Assembly (NCBI GenBank): GCA_902496665.1
Contig: CABVBU010000032.1
Location: 1-34,646, forward strand
DNA from: an uncultured Clostridium sp.
GTDB taxonomy: Bacteria; Bacillota; Clostridia; Lachnospirales; Lachnospiraceae
Direction: 5' to 3'
Length of the DNA: 34,646 bases
Of the stretch, positions 7,728-14,780 are shown in pieces. Made by a program: the position numbers and the translations under genes. A model generated the notes under the pieces. That model was not told where the DNA came from and searched no databases. It worked only from the letters and a program-made list of their open reading frames with translations. Within the stretch, counting starts at the first letter, position 1. Each line of letters starts with the position of its first letter.

Positions 7728-9320
7728 TTATTTTTCGTAATGGCAGTTGCCAAGGTAATGCTGTGCGCCTTTGTGAAGCTTGAAGCCCTTTAAGTCTGCA
7801 CGGACACCGACGTTATCGTATTTGTAGTATAACGGGCACCACGGGGAGATCTCGTGGAGACGATCCTGAAGCTCCTTGTAGAGTCCCATACGCTTGGTAT
7901 CGTCACTTTCCTTCTGAGCGGCGATGATGAGCTCGTCGACCTTCTCATCTGTTAAGAATGCACGGTTACCGGTTGCGCCATGGTTCTCGGAGTAGAATAA
8001 CTGGTAAGTACTTCCGTCTGCGTCGAAGCTTGTGTTGGACCAGCCGAGGATGAACATCTCGTGATCACCTGCGTTTAAGGAATCAAGCAATGCGCCCCAC
8101 TCATATGTGGAAATATCAACGGTGATTCCAACGTCTGCAAGCTGAGCCTGCACGATCTGTGCGGAACGTGTACGGACATCACCGTTTACATAAAGGTTGC
8201 ACTCAAATCCATCCGGGTAACCAGCTTCCGCAAGGAGCTCTTTTGCCTTTTCCGGATCATACGGATAAGCTTCTTCCTCTTCAGACCAGCCCGGGATTGT
8301 GGAGTTGATGTAGCTGTTTGCTACAGTTCCGCGGCCCTCAACGATCGTATCAACGAAGGTCTGTTTATCCAGTGCGTAGTTGACTGCCTGACGGACTCTC
8401 TCATCGGAGAACTTCTCTTTCGTTGTATTCATTCCGAGATACTCGATGGAAGAAGACGGCTGGGAAAGAAGCGTTACGTCGGAGTTTGCTTCCACATTCG
8501 CACAGTCTGTCGGATCAACGTTCCATACGAGATCGACCTCCCCTGCCTCAAGAGCGATCGTTCTTGCACTTCCCTCCGGGATTACGCGGACGGTAATGGA
8601 AGTTGCGATCGGCTCTGTACCCCAGTATTTTTCGTTCTTTACCAGGGTGTAGTGATCATTCGGAACCCACTCCTTAACCGTGAACTCACCGGATCCAAGT
8701 ACATTCTCCACATCGCCGTAAGCATCACCCGCTGCTGTGACAGCTGCCTCAGAAACGATACTTAAGTTTGTCTGGGTCGCGATCGTCTTGAACGCTGCGT
8801 ATGGCTGTGTGAGCTTGAAGGTTACATGGTAATCATCGTCCGCGATAACCTCTGCGATCTTTGAGGTATTGGACTTTGTCTTCGGCATATCCTTCGCACG
8901 GTCAAATGTAAATTTGACATCCTTCGCTGTTACCGGTGTTCCGTCTGAGAAGCATGCATCCTCACGGAGCTTAAAGGTATACTCTGTATCACTCTTCATC
9001 TCATAGCTTTCAGCCAGATCAGGAACAAGGTTACCGTCCTCGTCGATATCCATCAGTGTGCTGTATACGTGATGGATCAGTACTCCGGATGTGGTATCCT
9101 GCTGTCCTGCCGGATCCAGTGTGACAACGTCTGCGCCCATAGCCACAACGATATCTGTCTTTGTGATCTCGCCGCTTCCACCGTTATCGGTAGCTGTCTG
9201 CGCGCTGCCGCCTGCCGGTGCGCTTGTAGACTGATTAGCGTTTCCTCCTCCGCAGGCTGTAAGGATCATAGCTGCTGCCATTGCCATTGCAGTTGTTCTT
9301 GCAATACCCCTTCTTTTCAT
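7728..9320 (-). CDS. oligopeptide ABC transporter substrate-binding lipoprotein (family 5), paralogue 1
   Basis: This 530-residue lipoprotein is anchored on the outer face of the membrane and delivers peptides to OppBC. The signal peptide ends in the lipobox LTAC with the lipidated cysteine at residue 23, followed by a flexible Gly/Ser/Thr/Ala linker. The mature part begins with VVTLDPAGQQDTTSGV and YSTLMDIDEDGNLVPDLAES, typical of family 5 (OppA/DppA) proteins. The ATG at 9320 follows AGGAGG at nine bases. It is the first gene of the operon with oppBCDF, and is preceded by an RpiR regulator and a TTGACA-17-TATTCT promoter flanked by two TTYACTATAC motifs. Two close paralogues lie upstream. 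The substrate could be peptides, glycopeptides or cell-wall fragments. Sequence alone does not decide. Confidence 0.92.
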   Translation of the reverse strand: MKRRGIARTTAMAMAAAMILTACGGGNANQSTSAPAGGSAQTATDNGGSGEITKTDIVVAMGADVVTLDPAGQQDTTSGVLIHHVYSTLMDIDEDGNLVPDLAESYEMKSDTEYTFKLREDACFSDGTPVTAKDVKFTFDRAKDMPKTKSNTSKIAEVIADDDYHVTFKLTQPYAAFKTIATQTNLSIVSEAAVTAAGDAYGDVENVLGSGEFTVKEWVPNDHYTLVKNEKYWGTEPIATSITVRVIPEGSARTIALEAGEVDLVWNVDPTDCANVEANSDVTLLSQPSSSIEYLGMNTTKEKFSDERVRQAVNYALDKQTFVDTIVEGRGTVANSYINSTIPGWSEEEEAYPYDPEKAKELLAEAGYPDGFECNLYVNGDVRTRSAQIVQAQLADVGITVDISTYEWGALLDSLNAGDHEMFILGWSNTSFDADGSTYQLFYSENHGATGNRAFLTDEKVDELIIAAQKESDDTKRMGLYKELQDRLHEISPWCPLYYKYDNVGVRADLKGFKLHKGAQHYLGNCHYEK

Positions 9321-9393
9321 TCACAAATTCCTCCTGTTATTTTCTTCCGCTCCCCACAGCGGTCGCACTTCATAACGGTAATACATGTCAGTG

Positions 9394-9403
9394 TTCACTA
9401 TAC
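9394..9403. promoter_or_regulatory. candidate RpiR operator motif, promoter-proximal, binding-protein gene 1
   Basis: TTCACTATAC lies in the 5' leader of binding-protein gene 1. There are exactly 35 bases between it and the -10 box, the same placement as at binding-protein gene 2. The intervening bases differ between the two genes. Confidence 0.5.
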
Positions 9404-9438
9404 CCGTCATGCAGTACTTAGTTCGTTCTTATGAACCA

Positions 9439-9467
9439 AGAATAACAGTTTTTAACAAATTTGTCAA
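9439..9467 (-). promoter_or_regulatory. promoter of binding-protein gene 1 (opp operon)
   Basis: Read on the minus strand: -35 TTGACA (plus-strand 9462-9467), a 17-base spacer, and -10 TATTCT (9439-9444). The two other binding-protein genes have the same boxes. The next bases, CTTGGTTCATAAGAAC, contain a GTTC-ATAA-GAAC palindrome near the expected start of transcription. Confidence 0.75.
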
Positions 9468-9535
9468 TAATTTTCAATTTATACAGGGTTATTTTAGCAA
9501 TTTTAACAAATTATTGTTATCTTTTTTGTATTGTA

Positions 9536-9545
9536 TTTACTATAC
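9536..9545. promoter_or_regulatory. candidate RpiR operator motif, upstream, binding-protein gene 1
   Basis: TTTACTATAC lies about 70 bases upstream of the -35 box of binding-protein gene 1, between it and the 3' end of the regulator gene. Confidence 0.45.
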
Positions 9546-9587
9546 TCCTATTATACTGATAGGTTGACCTCTCCGAAGATCCGCCGA

Positions 9588-10475
9588 CTATAAACCGTCT
9601 TTAATAAAGTCGATGCTGCCGATCGCGCTTCTCACTTCCGAGAGGCGCCCACGGCGTTTATTCGTCTCCTCCGGGTTATCCATGGCAGAGAAATATATCA
9701 GGGCGTTCGCCACAGACATATATCCCATCACAGAATTATAAAAGAACAGGTCGTGGTTATTGCAGGTAAAGACGGTCGTTCCGTAGGCCGCGATCGGTGA
9801 AGTTCTCTGATCCGTGATGGCGATCTGCGGGATCTTCTTCTTATCGAGATATCTTGCGGTATTCACGATATGTTTCGCATATCCGGGTGCGGAAAAGATG
9901 ATCGCGCAGTCCTCCGGTGTGGCGTGGGCCAGGTAGTTATTGTAGAGAGCCCGGCTCAGGTTCGCGAGATCGATCGCCTCCAGTCCCAATGTCAGGAGTC
10001 TTCTCGTCGTGTAGGCACAGAGCCCTGTCACCAGCTCGCTTCCCACCACATAGATTGTCCGGGACTGCCTGAGGATGGCCACCGCGGAGAGGACATCCTT
10101 TAAGGAGACCTGTTCAAAGGTCTTCGCGATCACATTTTTCTCGTTTGCGACGAACTCCTGAAACATCTCCTCCTTGTCGTGATCACCGAAGCGGATTCCG
10201 CCCACATGGTCCGCGATCCTGTTCAGACCGTCCCCATGGACCAGTCTCGTCTGCAAATGCTCCCGCAGACGGTTCTTCATCTCCACGAAGCTTTGGGCAC
10301 CGATCTTCTTTGTGAACCTTAATATGGTCACCTCCGTCACACCCAGTGTCTCCGAAAGCTCTTTCAAAGAGTAAAAGCAGACCTGATCCGGATATTTGAA
10401 GATAAAATCCGCGATCCTTTTCTGAACCGGGCTGAGTTTTTCATAGCTTGCGTTTACTTCTTCGAGAATTCCCAT
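9588..10475 (-). CDS. RpiR/MurR-family transcriptional regulator (HTH plus SIS domain)
   Basis: This 295-residue DNA-binding regulator is predicted to sense a phosphosugar. The N-terminal helix-turn-helix (about residues 5-75) includes LSPVQKRIADFIFKYPDQV and LSETLGVTEVTILRFTKKIG, the RpiR HTH signature. The C-terminal SIS domain, about 120-250, has YVVGSELVTGLCAYTTRRLL and later IIFSAPGYAKHIVNTARYLD, where the usual S-x-S-G phosphosugar loop reads FSAPGYAKH. I choose the ATG at 10475: AGGAGG is eight bases away, whereas the in-frame ATG at 10481 is only two bases from it. It lies between two paralogous peptide-binding protein genes and is preceded by a 50-bp dyad containing the motif also found at those genes, so it is likely autoregulated and controls them. 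Whether it represses or activates is not visible. Confidence 0.9.
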   Translation of the reverse strand: MGILEEVNASYEKLSPVQKRIADFIFKYPDQVCFYSLKELSETLGVTEVTILRFTKKIGAQSFVEMKNRLREHLQTRLVHGDGLNRIADHVGGIRFGDHDKEEMFQEFVANEKNVIAKTFEQVSLKDVLSAVAILRQSRTIYVVGSELVTGLCAYTTRRLLTLGLEAIDLANLSRALYNNYLAHATPEDCAIIFSAPGYAKHIVNTARYLDKKKIPQIAITDQRTSPIAAYGTTVFTCNNHDLFFYNSVMGYMSVANALIYFSAMDNPEETNKRRGRLSEVRSAIGSIDFIKDGL

Positions 10476-10537
10476 GCTCATCTCCTCCTGTTTTACTATT
10501 CAGCCCTATCCCCATTTTATCAGCGAATTCTCTGAAT

Positions 10538-10587
10538 AGTTATAATTCACTATACATCTTACTATACATGATAGTGACATTATAACT
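10538..10587. promoter_or_regulatory. 50-bp dyad upstream of the RpiR gene, candidate operator
   Basis: AGTTATAATTCACTATACAT (10538-10557) is nearly the inverted copy of ATGATAGTGACATTATAACT (10568-10587). The arms match apart from one bulged base each and are separated by 10 bases that hold a third ACTATAC. It contains TTCACTATAC (10546-10555) and TTACTATAC (10559-10567). A consensus minus-strand -10 box (TATAAT, 10579-10584) lies inside the right arm, so a protein bound here would block the regulator's own promoter. The regulator starts 63 bases downstream. Confidence 0.65.
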
Positions 10588-10627
10588 GAATAATCCATGC
10601 ATTTCCAGTATTTTTTGTGTAATTTTC

Positions 10628-10707
10628 AAAGAATGTGTCCTTACACCTCCGGGCATCCGTGTGGCCGCTTGCGGCGATCTGCATCTTCGCACGGGGGCAT
10701 GTCATTG
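10628..10707. repeat. 80-nt structured dispersed repeat, copy A
   Basis: This aligns end to end with 22925-23005, sharing AAAGAATG at the start, ATCT-CATCTTCGC in the middle and ATG/ATC-CATTG at the end. It can fold as CCGTGTG / CGCACGG around an inner GCCGC-TT-GCGGC hairpin. The stem bases differ from copy B but still pair, which points to a conserved RNA or DNA structure. It lies between the regulator and binding-protein gene 2. Confidence 0.6.
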
Positions 10708-10711
10708 AAAA

Positions 10712-10741
10712 GGGGGGCAGACACCTTCATGCCTGCCCCCG
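10712..10741 (-). terminator. terminator hairpin of binding-protein gene 2
   Basis: On the minus strand GGGGGCAG pairs with CTGCCCCC (10733-10740 with 10713-10720), followed by CTTTTC. It sits 22 bases past the stop codon of the gene at 10763. The T run is short, so efficiency is uncertain. Confidence 0.65.
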
Positions 10742-10762
10742 TCTTTCACATTTTAAATATTA

Positions 10763-12358
10763 TCAATCTTCATAGTGGCAGTTGCCAAGGTAGTGCTGTG
10801 CGCCCTTGTGAAGCTTGAATCCCTTTAAGTCTGCGCGGACACCGACATTGTCGTTTTTGTAGTATAACGGACACCACGGGGAGATCTCGTGGAGATATAC
10901 CTGAAGCTCTTTGTAGAACTCCATACGCTTGGTATCGTCACTCTCTTTCTGTGCGTTGATGATCAGCTCATCGACTTTGTCATCGGTTAAGAATGCACGG
11001 TTACCGGTCGCTCCATGGTTTCCGGAATAGAATAACTGGTAAGTACTTCCATCCGCGTCAAAGCTTGAATTCGACCATCCGAGGAGGAACATCTCATGCT
11101 CACCTGCGTTCAGGGAATCGAGGAGAGCGCCCCACTCATAGGTAGAGATATCAACGGTGATTCCAACCTCTGCAAGCTGGGCCTGAATGATCTGGGCAGA
11201 ACGGGTACGAACGTCACCGTTTACATAGATCTTGCATTCGAATCCGTTCGGATAACCGGCTTCCGCAAGAAGCTCTTTCGCCTTCGCCGGATCATACGGA
11301 TAAGCTTCCACCTCATCGGTCCAGCCCGGGATCATCGAGTTGATGTAGCTGTTTGCTACAGTTCCCCGGCCCTCAATGATCGTATCAACAAATGTCTGTT
11401 TATCAAGCGCGTAGTTGATGGCCTGTCTGACTCTCACATCCTTGAATTTCTCTTTTGTCGTATTCATACCGAGATATTCGATGGAAGAAGACGTCTGGCT
11501 CAACAGCGTCACATCCGGATTTGCCTCGATGTTCGCACAGTCTGTCGCGTCAACGTTCCATACAAGATCGACCTCTCCTGCCTCAAGGGCAATGGCGCGG
11601 GCGCTTCCCTCCGGGATCACGCGGCAGGTGATCGTTGTCGCGATCGGCATCTCACCCCAGTATTTTTCGTTTCTTGCAAGGGTGTAGTGATCGTTCGGAA
11701 CCCATTCGGTAACTGTGAACTCACCGGATCCGAGAATATTGTCAACATCACCGTAGGACTCTCCCGCTGCTGTTACCGCTGCCTCGGAAACAATGCTCAG
11801 GTTCGACGAAGTAACAATGGTCTTAAATGCCGCATACGGCTGTGTCAGCTTGAAGGTAACATGGTGATCGTCATCCGCGATAACCTCTTCGATCTTGGAG
11901 GTATTGGATTTCGTCTTTGGCATATCCTTCGCGCGGTCATACGTAAACTTTACATCCTTTGCTGTGACCGGCGTGCCATCGGAGAAGCATGCGTCCTGTC
12001 TCAGGGTGAAGGTATATTCCGTATCGCTCTTCATCTCGTAGCTCTCTGCCAGATCCGGAACAAGGTTGCCATCGTCATCGACATCCATCAAGGTACTGTA
12101 CACATGTTTCATAAGTACACCGGAAGTGGTATCCTGCTGTCCTGCCGGATCCAGTGTCACGACGTCAGAGGCCTGGGCAAAGACGATATCTGTCTTTGTG
12201 ATATTTCCGCCGCCGGAGCTTTCCGCTGTCGCCTGAGTCTCACTGCCGCCTGCCGCCGCGGTCGTCGCCGCCGCATTGTTTCCGCCTCCGCACGCTGTCA
12301 GCACCATTGCTGCTCCGACAACGGCTGCCACCGATCTCGCTGCTGTTCTTTTTCTCAT
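10763..12358 (-). CDS. oligopeptide ABC transporter substrate-binding lipoprotein (family 5), paralogue 2
   Basis: This 531-residue lipoprotein is very similar to paralogue 1 along its whole length, including the C-terminus GVRADLKGFKLHKGAQHYLG. The signal peptide MRKRTAARSVAAVVGAAMVL is followed by TAC with the lipidated cysteine at 23. The ATG at 12358 follows AGGAGG at eight bases. It is a single-gene unit with its own promoter (TTGACA-17-TATTCT) and terminator. Two TTYACTATAC motifs bracket the promoter as at paralogue 1. No permease genes adjoin it, so it most likely feeds the oppBCDF complex encoded further on. Differences from paralogue 1 are scattered substitutions, which could tune peptide specificity. 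Confidence 0.92.
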   Translation of the reverse strand: MRKRTAARSVAAVVGAAMVLTACGGGNNAAATTAAAGGSETQATAESSGGGNITKTDIVFAQASDVVTLDPAGQQDTTSGVLMKHVYSTLMDVDDDGNLVPDLAESYEMKSDTEYTFTLRQDACFSDGTPVTAKDVKFTYDRAKDMPKTKSNTSKIEEVIADDDHHVTFKLTQPYAAFKTIVTSSNLSIVSEAAVTAAGESYGDVDNILGSGEFTVTEWVPNDHYTLARNEKYWGEMPIATTITCRVIPEGSARAIALEAGEVDLVWNVDATDCANIEANPDVTLLSQTSSSIEYLGMNTTKEKFKDVRVRQAINYALDKQTFVDTIIEGRGTVANSYINSMIPGWTDEVEAYPYDPAKAKELLAEAGYPNGFECKIYVNGDVRTRSAQIIQAQLAEVGITVDISTYEWGALLDSLNAGEHEMFLLGWSNSSFDADGSTYQLFYSGNHGATGNRAFLTDDKVDELIINAQKESDDTKRMEFYKELQVYLHEISPWCPLYYKNDNVGVRADLKGFKLHKGAQHYLGNCHYED

Positions 12359-12425
12359 TCACATGCCCTCCTTCAAATTATTTCTGTTTCGTCAGAGTGT
12401 TATTGGTAATCAGTGAATGTAAATA

Positions 12426-12435
12426 TTTACTATAC
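12426..12435. promoter_or_regulatory. candidate RpiR operator motif, promoter-proximal, binding-protein gene 2
   Basis: TTTACTATAC lies exactly 35 bases from the -10 box, as at paralogue 1. It overlaps a perfect 12-bp palindrome GTAAATATTTAC (12419-12430). Confidence 0.5.
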
Positions 12436-12470
12436 CTATATATACACTCTTTTCTGATTTTCATGATTAA

Positions 12471-12499
12471 AGAATATCATTTTCTAATATTTTTGTCAA
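12471..12499 (-). promoter_or_regulatory. promoter of binding-protein gene 2
   Basis: On the minus strand: -35 TTGACA (12494-12499), a 17-base spacer, and -10 TATTCT (12471-12476). Confidence 0.75.
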
Positions 12500-12619
12500 T
12501 AAAGTTTTCTTTTCTGCGCATTTTTTGTTTAATTTGTTTATTTTATTTGGTTTCAGCAATTCTATAGCCATAATCTGTTTACAATTTGTTCAAAATTGAC
12601 AAAGAGGGATTTCTGCTAT

Positions 12620-12629
12620 GTATAGTAAA
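12620..12629. promoter_or_regulatory. candidate RpiR operator motif, upstream, binding-protein gene 2
   Basis: GTATAGTAAA is the reverse orientation of TTTACTATAC and lies about 120 bases upstream of the -35 box. It is the only copy in the inverted orientation at a binding-protein gene. The rest of the gap 12359-12786 holds the promoter, the other operator motif and the terminator of gene 3, but no gene. Confidence 0.45.
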
Positions 12630-12687
12630 CACTAACGCTTTCCGGCTTTCAGATCTCCAGATGGATCATTTTCCCCTCTATTTTCTC

Positions 12688-12717
12688 AAAAGGGCGGGAT
12701 CAAAAAGATCCCGCCCC
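12688..12717 (-). terminator. terminator of binding-protein gene 3
   Basis: GGGCGGGATC (12692-12701) pairs perfectly with GATCCCGCCC (12707-12716) around five bases. On the minus strand TTTTGAGAAAA follows the stem. It lies about 70 bases past the stop codon at 12787. Confidence 0.8.
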
Positions 12718-12786
12718 AAATTTCTCTGAATATTTATATTATTAGAAATTTATTAAACGATTTGAATGCTCCTGATTTCGCTGTAT

Positions 12787-14382
12787 CTATTCTTCGTAAT
12801 GACAGTTACCAAGATAATGCTGTGCACCTGCATGAAGAGTAAATCCCTTTAAATCTGCGCGCACACCAACGTTATTCTCTTTGTAGTATAACGGGCACCA
12901 CGGAGATTCTTCATGAAGCACGAACTGAAGTTCTTTGTAAAGCTCCATACGTTTTGATTCTTCGCTCTCCCGCTGTGCAGAAAGAATCAGTTCATCCACC
13001 TTGTCATTTGAGAAGAATGCGCGGTTTCCGGTTGCCCCATGGTTTCCGGAATAGAATAACTGATAGGTACTTCCATCCGGATCAAAGCTCGTGTTGGACC
13101 AGCCAAGAAGAAACATTTCGTGTTCGCCTGCATTTAAAGTGTCGAGCAGCGCCCCCCACTCATATGTGGAAATATCAACCTTGATTCCTACATCCGCAAG
13201 CTGAGCCTGAAGAATCTGCGCGGAACGGGTACGGACATCGCCATTTACATAAATTGAACATTCAAATCCATCCGGATATCCGGCTTCTGCTAACAGTTCT
13301 TTCGCTTTTTCCGGATCATACGGATAAGCTTCCACTTCGTCGGTCCATCCCGGGATTGCCGCATTGATATAGCTGTTCGCAACAAGACCGCGTCCTTCAA
13401 TGATCGTGTCAACGAAGGTCTGCTTATCAAGGGCATAATTGATAGCCTGTCGGACTCTCTTATCAGAAAACTTTTCTTTCTGGGTATTCATTCCCACGTA
13501 GTCAATACCTGTTGACGGCTGCGAAAGAAGTTTTACGTCCGGATTTGAATCTACATTTGCGCAGTCTGTCGGATCTACGTTCCAGACAATATCAATCTCT
13601 CCTGCTTCAAGGGCGATCGTGCGGGCACTTCCCTCCGGGATCACACGGCAGGTAATAGAGGTTGCGATCGGCATCTCCCCCCAATAATTATCGTTTCTTA
13701 CCAGGGTATAGTGATCGTTCGGCACCCACTCTGCTACTTTAAACGGTCCTGATCCAAGAAGATTATCCACATCACCATATGAATCTCCCGCTTCCGTAAC
13801 GGCTTTCTCAGAAAGGATACTAAGATTGTGCTGTGTTACAATTGTTTTAAATGCCGCATACGGCTCTGTCAGTTTGATCGTTACCTCATGATCTCCATTT
13901 GCGATAACCTCCTCGATCTTTGAGGTATTCGACTTTGTCTTCGGCATTCCCTTCGCGCGGTCCAGAGAGAATTTAACGTCCTGAGCTGTCACCGGAGTGC
14001 CGTCCCAGAAGCAGGCATCCTCACGGAGTTTAAACACATACTCCGTGTCGCTCTTCATCTCATAGCTTTCTGCCAGATCCGGAACCACCTTTCCTTCATT
14101 ATCAACGTCCAAAAGCGTACTGTACGCATGTTTCATCAGCACACCCGAAGTCGTATCCTGTTGCCCCGCAGGATCAAGCGTAACAATATCTGCCCCCATG
14201 CCGACAACGATATCTGTTTTTGTGATCTTTCCGCTTTCTGCACTCTCAGAAGCCGTCTGAGTCTCTCCTCCGGAAGAGGCACCTGTCGTAGGCGTTGTAG
14301 TGTTTCCGCCTCCACAGGCTGTGAGCACCATTGCTGCTCCCATAAGTGCTGCCATTGACCTCGCTGCTGTTCTTTTTTTCAT
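12787..14382 (-). CDS. oligopeptide ABC transporter substrate-binding lipoprotein (family 5), paralogue 3
   Basis: This 531-residue lipoprotein is the third copy of the binding protein and the most divergent of the three (for example SLDRAKGMPK, VGMNTQKEKFSDKR, FTLHAGAQHYLG). The signal peptide MKKRTAARSMAALMGAAMVL is followed by TAC with Cys23. I place the start at the ATG at 14382, eight bases from GGAGG. An in-frame ATG at 14439 would add 19 residues in front of a complete signal peptide and has no ribosome binding site. Its promoter has the same -35 and -10 boxes as the other two. However, the region lacks the TTYACTATAC motif, so it is probably not under the same control. It too has its own terminator. 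It likely shares the single oppBCDF complex. Confidence 0.92.
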   Translation of the reverse strand: MKKRTAARSMAALMGAAMVLTACGGGNTTTPTTGASSGGETQTASESAESGKITKTDIVVGMGADIVTLDPAGQQDTTSGVLMKHAYSTLLDVDNEGKVVPDLAESYEMKSDTEYVFKLREDACFWDGTPVTAQDVKFSLDRAKGMPKTKSNTSKIEEVIANGDHEVTIKLTEPYAAFKTIVTQHNLSILSEKAVTEAGDSYGDVDNLLGSGPFKVAEWVPNDHYTLVRNDNYWGEMPIATSITCRVIPEGSARTIALEAGEIDIVWNVDPTDCANVDSNPDVKLLSQPSTGIDYVGMNTQKEKFSDKRVRQAINYALDKQTFVDTIIEGRGLVANSYINAAIPGWTDEVEAYPYDPEKAKELLAEAGYPDGFECSIYVNGDVRTRSAQILQAQLADVGIKVDISTYEWGALLDTLNAGEHEMFLLGWSNTSFDPDGSTYQLFYSGNHGATGNRAFFSNDKVDELILSAQRESEESKRMELYKELQFVLHEESPWCPLYYKENNVGVRADLKGFTLHAGAQHYLGNCHYEE

Positions 14383-14452
14383 TCGCATATCCTCCCTCTT
14401 ATTTTCAGACAGGTATCTCATCTGCACTGTCCTTCTCAAAACTTATGAAATA

Positions 14453-14482
14453 AGAATATCACCATTTGTCACTTATTGTCAA
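14453..14482 (-). promoter_or_regulatory. promoter of binding-protein gene 3
   Basis: On the minus strand: -35 TTGACA (14477-14482), an 18-base spacer, and -10 TATTCT (14453-14458), then TATTTCATAAG, which resembles the start region of paralogue 1. At the place where the other two genes have TTYACTATAC, this one reads GACAGGTATC. Confidence 0.7.
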
Positions 14483-14592
14483 TTAAATTCACAGTTTTGC
14501 AATTATTTTGTTTATTTTGTATAATTTATTTTCTGTTTTTTGACATTATGTACATGTGCGAGGAATATATGTCTTTATTGACTCTTGGAAGC

Positions 14593-14640
14593 AAAAAGGC
14601 ACTGAAAGCCGTTTCCGCTTAGGAAGCGACTTTCAATGCC
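14593..14640 (-). terminator. terminator downstream of leuS
   Basis: On the minus strand a long, slightly mismatched stem (GGCATTGAAAG with CTTTCAGTGCC, extended inward by CG and TTCC/GGAA pairs) is followed by TTTTT. It lies about 140 bases after the leuS stop, so the transcript has a long 3' untranslated region. Confidence 0.8.
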
Positions 14641-14649
14641 TCAATCTGC

Positions 14650-14770
14650 TGCAGCAGGTCCCAGTCTCTATCACATGTCTGAACTGCTGCTCTTATTTAT
14701 TGTAACCGTTCACTGCATTCAGGCTTATGCTTTACTGCAATCAACGCAGCAGATGCGCAGACCTGCTGAA
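14650..14770 (-). other. folded 3' untranslated region of leuS
   Basis: AGCAGGTC (14653-14660) is complementary to GACCTGCT (14760-14767), enclosing about 100 nt. Inside, CTGCTGC and GCAGCAG stretches form a second stem. No coding sequence is supported. Together with the downstream terminator this could be a stable 3' UTR or a small RNA. Confidence 0.35.
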
Positions 14771-14780
14771 TCATTACTTT

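Noticed and set aside
11096..12409. 437-codon open frame on the plus strand opposite binding-protein gene 2
   Set aside because: It is a mirror of a strongly biased real gene. It has no ribosome binding site and no family resemblance, and the true gene has a lipobox and domain match.
14383..14439. 19-residue extension of binding-protein 3
   Set aside because: It would sit in front of a complete lipoprotein signal peptide. GGAGG is correctly spaced only for the ATG at 14382.
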